A program made the translations under genes and the position numbers. A DNA stretch of 64,000 nucleotides, taken from contig QVRM01000313.1 in the NCBI GenBank assembly GCA_003439945.1, forward strand, positions 361,501 to 425,500, read 5' to 3'. The notes beneath the pieces were generated by a model. The model had not been told where the DNA came from. It searched no databases and saw only the letters and a list, made by a program, of their open reading frames with translations. Shown here in pieces: positions 40,101 through 49,764 of the stretch; the first letter of the stretch is position 1, and the number at the start of each line of letters is the position of its first letter. Source of the stretch: Dermanyssus gallinae (Eukaryota; Arthropoda; Arachnida; Mesostigmata; Dermanyssidae).

Positions 40101-40310
40101 GAAACTCGAAAGGATACGGCCCACTCTCCGAAGAGATTACGCATCATACTGGCAAGAGTACGTGTCTCGGAACGTTCGCTGGCGAGGCAGACCTATTCAG
40201 ACATTCTAACAAGACTTTCATTTGCATGCTGTACTACATTTCAGTGCTTCAAATCCTCGTTATTCTATGTGTCGTTATTCTATACGGTCTATATACAACA
40301 AAAGGGATGC

Positions 40311-40352
<42 letters not shown>

Positions 40353-41135
40353 TTCAATTGTGCGCTCTCCCTAACGTGACCTATAGAAATAACGTACTAG
40401 TTGATATGCGTACAGCGCGCTCAGAGGTACATTTGACCTGCAGATGATAATTTCTATATGTTATACGATTCAACTAATGCTCATAGCGATGATTGTACCA
40501 TACAAATAGACGTAGTAATGTACCTAGTTATAGATAGGCGACATTACAGCCGACCGGGCGATCCGTGGTGTTCCACGACTTGTCTCGTCACGTACTGAAT
40601 CTGTTGTGCGAAACGTTCGGATGGTGTTCTCATAAGGCCAGTTATATCAACAGTATGTTGCACGAAGAGCTCGCCAGCATGCCTCTACCGAGTTTCCTTT
40701 TCACGATAAATGTTGACAATCTCTACGCGTTCTTTTGTTAAACGATCCATCTAAGAGTTAGCAGCCCTGTTCTGTTTACGAAAACAGCAGGTCGCGGAGA
40801 GGGCAAGGCTGAGCGCGAGAATTTTTAAAGATATCTGCAGATTATTTGGATATATATATATATGTTACTCACATTGTACTTTTTAAGTTCAATATAATGT
40901 CATAGTCTCTATGTAGTGACTCAGGTACAACGACAGCAGACTATCAGATTTGCATCACCTTTTTACCGAAAAAGTTGCATCCTTTAAATCAAGACTGTTC
41001 TGTTTAGCACGCTTTAATCGTATGTGCCTCTTTTTGGTCTAAAAACACACGATTTGAAAAATATTGAACAATAGTTAGACAAGGTCTTGCGAGTAATCAT
41101 TAATACGAGAGCAAGCAATTATTTATGAGTTGTAC

Positions 41136-41168
<33 letters not shown>

Positions 41169-44100
41169 CATTAGTATGTATACTTTGTTCTTTAGCATTA
41201 CACGAATGGGAAGTTTGCTTATTCTTGAGCTTTTTTGTCCCGTACTCGCATTAGAATCTGTGCAACGACAATATGCAGTACGCCTGTCTTCGTACATAAT
41301 TAACCTTGCATTTTAGAAATGTTCTTCTATAGGTGCTGGATTTTTGTACATTGTCTAAATTGAGCCATCAAAACTTTATGCATATTCAGTCATATTTTCG
41401 ATACTCTCGAGACGATGTCAGCAACACTCGCTATAAATGTCTAGAAATCGGTAACATCTAGGCATGCATAACGTCCATTGATGTTTAGTTCCGACCTCAT
41501 ATCTTCTGGCTCTTACAATGTGCGTGTTTTTCCTTACATACGTATGTTTCCGTTTTTGTTTTTTGTTTTCTTTTTTTGCTCTTGATCGTTTTTACCCTAC
41601 CTATATCTTTCCTGTATTGTCCTGCATAGTTTTTACTGCTATTCGAATTCGTGCCGATGCTAAGGCAGTGAATTGTGGTTGTCGCTGACTTTATGTCGTT
41701 GTTCTTGCTGCGCCTGTTATTGTTGTTTTTGTTGCTGTTGTTGTTGCGATTGCTGTTTCTATCATTGCTGCTGCTGCGATCGCTGACACTGGTGTCGCTA
41801 CTACCGCTACCGGTGTCGATGTTGACGACCTAAATCCGCCATGTTTTGTTGTCTACATCCGAATTCACAATCCGTCCGTTATGTGCTCGATTCCCGTTCC
41901 CCCAGGTTTCCAGACGACCATCCTTGGACCCAATTCGACTTTTGGTGAGGACCGTTTTTGATGCTTCGATTTTCTCTAGAAACGAACACACCGCTCACAG
42001 CGGCCATTTTGCACCAATTTTTCCATGTCCATAGCAAAGGGCAACCATATTTGTTTTGTTTTTGCTCTCTTTTTGTAGCTGACGTACCGTTCAGCTTTCG
42101 TCTCTTCATCTAGTCAGCTTGCCGCCACACGACAAAGGCGACAATCGGTCGTGCCAACGATATAATGCAGTTTTCGTTATTATTGTTATTGTTGTTGTTG
42201 TAGTTTTTATGGTTTATGGCGACGGTAATGGTGAAGACACTGCTACCGATGTCGCCACATTCTTGTGCCTGCCTTGATGTTGTAGATCTAGTCCCGTCCT
42301 GACTCTTATTAAATTGCATTACCTTCTCCTGTCACCCGTGTGTTGTCCGGTCTAATCGGCTTTTCATCCGTTGAGTCATCCGACATGTATGTAGTAGTTG
42401 TTAAGCTATGGCGTATTTTAGCCTTAGACACATTGAAGAGGACCGATCAGCTGAGGTACGTCACATAAAAAAACAAGCAACAGTAACCTGACGAATAAGA
42501 GCAAACTTGGCTCGCTTACTACTTTAAAGCGTAAACTAGGCTAGTTTACTCTGCTATATCTATATTGAGTTTGATTCGTTAGTACATCCGAATAAACGGT
42601 AACATGTCATAAATATTAGTTTACTAACCAGAATATATATATATATATATATATACATATATGCGCAAATAGCGGGTCATAATAGTGGGCTATTGTTGGC
42701 ATTGCAGAAGGCCTCTTGGCGTCGAACGTGACACTCGTGGTAGCCGCCGGAGTGGGGCTTTTGCTTATTCTGCTGCCCTTGACTGTATGCGCGGTTACCT
42801 GCCGCAAGAAGAGCCCCTCGACAACTCAAAGCTCCCGCAAGGACAAGACATCCAAGGTATTATACACTCAAGCGTTTTGTGATACCGAGATTACCAGATT
42901 AAAGGTTATCGTCTATATTTGTAAATGTATGACTGCTTGTGCTACATAGTGCCAACAGCTGTACGACGTGTGTGCGCACATTATTGTAGGCCTCAAGTCT
43001 GCTAGCATAAGCAGTAATGAGCCTAGCAAAGACTTGAGGTCTATTTATATATGTATTTCGGCATTCCATTTGACAATTTCAGGACGCCGACCGTGTATTT
43101 CAGATGGTGGCAGGAACGACATCACTAGGCGATGAAAAGCCGCCCGATCTCTGGATTCACCATGACCAGATGGAGTTGAAAAACTGCAAAGGCGAGAACC
43201 TGCCTCCCGATGGTATCTCGTCCAACCGAAACTCGCAAGATGTATCGTCGATCGAAGATCACTACATGGGCACCCTCGACAAAAAGAAGTCCCTCTATAT
43301 GGGTAAGTGGTAGATTCAATGTCTTAAACGCACATCAACACCGATACTTGTAAACATAATTGGTTTTCGAGTCGGCTAGTGTTACAGTCCTCTAAATTGT
43401 TTACGAGTAACCCTAATCGTGACATAGAGAGAGAGATGTATTTGTATTACCTCCTTGAGTGTAGATCTTTCAGTGAGCTTCATTTAGCAGTTAACAGAAG
43501 TGCATACTTTGTCAGCATCATTTATAGCGGAGTGGGCATTTTCTAAACGTGCAGTTATGTAAGACTCAGTTCGTCCGCATGTAGGTCATTTTGTCGAATA
43601 CATTTGTATAAATGTTGGTACATATGAATGTGACTAGCGCTGTACGGATTCACCGTAACGACATAAGTTCACTGGATTGCTCGCTGGTTTCGTAACTAGA
43701 TGGGATAGGATAAACGGCGAGCAGGGGGGCAAAGTAAGGCGTTTCATGGTGTTCCTTTTCTAATATTTGAGATAAAAGGATTATTAATAGATGTATATAT
43801 CGTACATGCTTGTACATTTATATATAAAGGAACTATGTATATATAAATACGTGCATTATGTGTGAAATGCACTTGTAGCGCATGAGTAAGTGCATTCATT
43901 AAAGCATTGTATTATGCAGTTCCTATAATAAACCACGTATTGAATCTTGAATCATGAGAATGAATGCTATTGTAGTGTGTGTGTATATTTTAGTCTAATA
44001 TGGTAACATATAGCGTGCTAAATTTTTGACATGCCTCCGTGCTGAGAAAAAAATATATATATATTGTTTGTTTTGTGATGAGTCTGCCGTGATTAAGATT

Positions 44101-44944
44101 TGTTTTTAAGTTAGTCTTCTTCGTCTGTGCTACGGTTCGGTTAAGCTGGTTGCTTATAATTATACCGTCAAAATATAAATGCTAGATGATCGACGTTGTG
44201 GTCAGGTTGGTGAAGAACAGATTGACTGTGCTAAACAAATAAACGAAAAATCTTAATCATGGATTGATAGCATGGCACATGGCCATGTGCGTGACTGCCA
44301 ACATGCGCATGTGCCGATTCACTGCCCTGTAGGTTTATTGCTTTGTTTATTTGATTGATTGATTGTTTGTTTGGTTTGATCTTTTCTGGTATTCGTACCC
44401 TGTTTGATGCTCGTATGATTGCTTGATTGATAATTACGCCTTCCCTACCTCAACAACGACAACAACTTCGCACGCATATCAACTCCAGACTCCGGAGCTA
44501 GTGATTCTGGGGCTAGCAGCTGCAGAACTGACCGGCCATTGCTGGCGAAATACCCAACGACTAACTCCAGACCCAATTCGGTTGATCCTGCCCTTAAACC
44601 TCTCCTCTATACCTGTAAGTCCAGTTGCGGCGACGCGGGGGTCTGTCCCTATATTTTTTTTATTTTATGCATTTAACGATATGTTATTTCGTAATTTCGT
44701 TGCGCTTGCCATATTGTTGTTTAAATTTGTGGTATGTCGTCGCATGCTGTGTTTAATTGTACAGGCCTTGATTGACTTCCGTATATATATATATATATAT
44801 ATATATACAAACAAAGAAGTTAAAATACTCTTTCTAAATGCAGTTTAAATAAAAAGTATGCCAAACAGACACTGCTAGCAGGATAGGAAGATATTCACTG
44901 CACTTTTCAGAGAAATTGTACAAACTCACTATACAAACATATGC

Positions 44945-45002
<58 letters not shown>

Positions 45003-48000
45003 CACATGATCTCTCCGTTGGATTCGCTTAATAGTCCTGCATTTTCTGTAGCACGATTCTGAACGGAGCTCAGCAGACTCAGATTTTTGAATATATTGCC
45101 GCTTGAAAAAAGTAAAGAAAATCATATGCTACTTATACTGTACTATCAAACTACACCGCGAATTAGTCAAAGCCGTAATCTAATTGTGACAGAGTTGTGA
45201 CACAGTGTTTCTCTATTAGAGGCCCTCGGGTTTTTTAACCAGCCCTATTTGCAGGTTTTATTAACTCCAGCTGGTGCCGAAGAAGTCTAACCAGCCATGC
45301 TGCTTTGGCTTGTGTATGGGTGTGTGTGCGTGTGTACCTACGTGTCTACATGTACCTCGTCGTCATTTTGCCGCTTTATTGAAGCACCTTCAGTGGAGCC
45401 GGGCAGTTCGGCGACCCTGGGTCGACCCTACCATCATCGTGCAAGCAACCAGTACTCGACCGGTCCTCGAGCACACATCATGATGGATCCTCTACCTCAT
45501 CACATCGACGGACTCACCACGTTATCGGTAAGTAGCACACGTGCAGGCACCTCAAGCTAGCCCGCACTTTGCCCATTTATTTATACAGTGTGCCGTCTTG
45601 TTTGCCTCGAGGCCAGTTAATTAATCGTTTTTTGTAGGTTACCTTTTTGTGTTGGTAATCCCCCCCCCCCGTTTGTTTATTTGTATCAGAATGTTTTTTT
45701 TTATACAAGTTCATTTTACCAGAAACTGGTAGATATTACCTAAAATTCAAATCGGCTAATAACATCTTTCACTACTGCATGCATTGAATTAGCTTATTAC
45801 AGCTGTTTATTTGTCCAAGTTAGTTTACTCACCTATTTGCGTATTTTTTTAGTTTGAGTACTTAAATGTTTACTTGCCCTCTGGTTTGTTTGATCTGTGC
45901 TGTGTACCGGCTGTGCCCGGCTGTGTATCTGTTTCTATAGTTTGCCTACTCATTTACCGCGTTAGTCATCAATCGGTTTGTTTGTAGGTAACTTTTTTTA
46001 TATGAAATGGCATTTCGTTTGCTTCTTTTTCATACGCATAAGCTACTACTACAACTTTTACTACTGTTTGTGCTGACTGGCGCCTGTTTTTTTTTCCCGC
46101 TGTTTCGATTGACCATCAACTAACTAACTGCCAACGATCACCAGCGGCATCATCCGTTGCCGAGCTCAACGTACGAGGCCGTTGTACCGCCGCTACCGGG
46201 AGTCATGGCGGCTGCGGCAGCAGCGGTGGCGCATGGCGGTCACGCCGCCCTCGGGGGTCACAGCAGTCAGATGTCGGCTGGCAGCGGTGGGGGTGCTGGC
46301 AGCGGCGGGGGTGCCCAGGTACCGTCGTACACGTCGGCCCTGTTGGCAGCAAATGCGGCCGCTGCGGCATCGCTTGCCTCCCAGCAGCAGCAGCAGCACC
46401 AAAACCAGCCTCCACCACCGTTACCTCCGTCACACATGATGGGTAAGCAAACAGCTGTTCGACATGCTCCCGTCATCCTTGCTCTAGCTCTTGCTCGATC
46501 AAGCTATTCCGACGTTAACGAATGATGAACGCTAACAGCAATATAGAACATACAGTTTCCGCGATCGTAGGAGTAGCTCGTTTTGTTATCGTTGTTGTTG
46601 TTGTTGTTGCTGCGCCTGTCGATGTTGTTGTTTTTGCTGTAATAGTAAATCGTAAAGGATCACCGGGTCATCCGAGGTGGTCTTCGCCTAGTTTTGATGG
46701 CAAAGCCACTGGGCGCCGCACAGTGGCTTCGCCATGCGGTTTGGGCGGAAACTCGTGACACAAGGGTTCCAATCCAAACAATTCGCTACTCAGCCTGTCG
46801 ATGTTGCTGATCAAATTGTGCGTTTGAACAAATGTCGCTTGAGTTAAGCGAAGCATATATATCTTCATAAAAATTAAAGCGTATAAATATATATAATCTA
46901 TCTAGTTTGCATGGTTGCCATTGCTAATCTGATGTGACCTGCATATAAATAAAACATACGGGGGGTGTAAATGTATAAAATTTTTTTTGAAAAAATCGGA
47001 AGTCATATCCGAAGGGATATGACTTCGGACGATTTAGATGACGATAGACGCGAGGGGGCGTAGCCAGTGTGATATAGAGACTGATTTAAATGGGCATACC
47101 ATAAAAATTCGTTCCCCATTACGATTATGTGTTATCGCGAACGGAATTGCGTTCAGTTCTGCGATTCGGCGTTTTAGACCGGTCGGCGTAGTCTTCTAGT
47201 AGTACCTCAACCTTACAAGGTTGAGGTAATGATGGGGGATGGGGGGCATGCTGTACATGTAATCAGTTTCAAATGTACTTATGGATAGGCATATTTTAAT
47301 AGTACGTGCATCGTCATTTATTTATTCATTCAATGGCGTGCGCATGGAATTTCTTCTGGAACTTCTTCATCGGACACACTATTCTCTGGATTCGACCAGG
47401 TGGCTATGATACGATCGGCCGACAGCAGCGAGCAGCCCAGTCTGGGCCTGGCTTTAATCAGATGCGAAGCTTCAGTGTTCCTTCGTCTGCGCAGGGCCCC
47501 TCGACACCGCCACCGCCCAAACATGTCGGTACGTATCTCGAGTCATATGTTAGTGAGCCTGTTTTCAGTGACCACCAGCACCCAGATACACACACGTATC
47601 ATACACAGTGAGCCTGTGCGTATGCTTGGTACATTCTTTGCTCGGTACATTCTTCACTCGGTACATTCTTAGCAGGTGGCGGGCGATACTACGGGTTCTA
47701 TTGGCTATAACCGTAAGATGATCGACTGGACGATAATGTCGTCTTGCAAGGTGAAACAGGCTTCCCTCTCAGCTACAATCGTGGTTTCTGGTAGCTGTAC
47801 TTCGTCTTTGCCCAACCCGCACCCGATCGCTTGTTGTTGTGCCAACATTAACTACGGACCTGGGCGCGCTCGAACATAAAGAACGGTCGTTTGGACTGTC
47901 CGTTTAAACTCTAACGTTGAGCGTGTCTGTTTGACCAGCGAGATGATCCGTAATGAATCGACTGGATGGTCTTCCATAGCACAGCTAGCTTATAAAGACA

Positions 48001-49698
48001 CTTTGACTGTTCCTCGACAGCTTCTGTGCGCCGTGTATCGAGGCCGTTGGCTGAGTGAGTGGCTAGAATAGAAGAGCGTCGTTGTAAAATATTTAGCTCC
48101 TTCGAGAACTCTCTGATCGTAAGAAGTGGCGCCAACCGTCGATAGTGGGCGTTGTTGTGCAGGGCGCAGATGGAGCGTAAGTTTTTATTCTCAATCTATC
48201 TACTTTCGGTTAGTAGTGGTGGTAGTTGTTATATTAAACGTCACTTTGTCCATTTCTTTAACTTGATTGACGCATTAAGACCGGCATTATTTGCGCTCTG
48301 TCTATGTGCCCAGCTGAGCCTCCCAGGCAAGGTCAAGCAAATGGAGTGGCTCTTACACAACACCATTGCAGTTTCTATGTGGCTTCTCGTTCTGCTATCT
48401 AGGTTCGATTCTGGTCTTGTTCTCGGCTAGTTCGATTTTCGACGTTTTTATCTCCTTTTACCTTGGTCGGCTCACGAATTTCGTTTACACGCTTTCTTCG
48501 GACTAGATCGTATAGCTCTGTTGATTGCAGGCAGTTTTGTCGTATACGCGTGTGCGCCTTAATGGTGTTGTTTTCGTCATACTTTCATCGGTAAACTGGC
48601 AAATCGAAGTAGAGAAACAATGACAATGAAAGCAGAACCACGAGCATCATGTAGTGCGAATAATAATAATAATAATAATAATGAAGCACTTACTTTAGAA
48701 CCCGTATATTTCTAGGTGAACACGTTTTATACCCGTATATTTTTAGTTAGATGAATTCCACACGAACTACATGAGCTTTTATCTGTCTCGTTCCCTCCAC
48801 ATCTCACTCGTGACTGGTCGTTCGCTCCATTTCAGCATTGCACACATGTATTATGATGACTAACAGTGTGTTTCTATCGCTACAAACAAGTGCTACGTAT
48901 CGCCTGCTGCCTGGAAATTTTAATGGTAGTTTCACCACTTTAGTAACTTAAGTTCGCTGCTACGGTTGATGCCCTGTGGCGCTGTTTCGCTCTGTCACGA
49001 TTGTTGTCATTATTGTCGCTGTGTGTTCCTGTAGTGGTGCGACCTCAACCGTCATCGGCGGGTGGCGCCCTGATGCATAATTCTTCTGGCAGCCCGCAGA
49101 AATGTGGGAACACGACCAGCATGTCAACATCGGTCGGGCCCCAGAGTATGAAGCGGGTACTTGTTCCAAACGGAGCTGGCCTTCGAGATGATCTCAATGT
49201 AAGTAAAAGCGATCCGGTCAACACCAGGAATATCAACACCGGCAACAACAACAGAAACAGAAATGACAAAAGGAAGAACAGCAAAAACAAAGCCTCCTTC
49301 TAGCCTACCTCAAACAGCGTAGTCATATCGTCTGTTAACATCTCTGTTCTACCAGGGCATATCGCCCACAATATGTAGATTACGGCTGTCGTATGGAACA
49401 CATGCATGCATGTTCCTTAAGGGTGCTTGCTACGTCTATTGGGAGAGTGTATTGTCTAAGAATGGTCGAAAATGTAACGAGGAATCACGTCCGAGACAAA
49501 TTCCGTAACTAAGTCTTTATCTCACACCTCTTGCGCTTCATTACGGTTTTCAACATGTATATGTAATCAACGCACTGACGGCCACTATTGCATATTCGTA
49601 TAGTTCTTGCAGAAACAGATACATACGTACCGCACAACTCAGTCACATCGAACACAACGAACATTTGATCTGCACGGTTTGTGGTGTCAGTTTACGAC

Positions 49699-49764
<66 letters not shown>

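Larger units (their letters stand above)
44615..46144 (+). other. Two introns flanking exon 45385-45527
   Basis: 44615-45384 holds (TA)n tracts at 44780-44806 and 44950-45000. 45528-46144 holds a C run at 45661-45670 and TTTGTTTATTTG-like low-complexity sequence. Only the exon at 45385-45527 is coding. Confidence 0.6.
46443..47399 (+). other. Intron with three hairpins
   Basis: Between the Ala/Gln-rich exon and the RSFSVP exon lie GTT repeats (46587-46632) and three near-perfect inverted repeats at 46698-46734, 46999-47026 and 47203-47228. No coding sequence is recognised. Confidence 0.6.

Noticed and set aside
47676..47879. Possible extra tail exon
   Set aside because: The exons at 47400-47528 and 49035-49198 already join in phase, and this frame has no family similarity.
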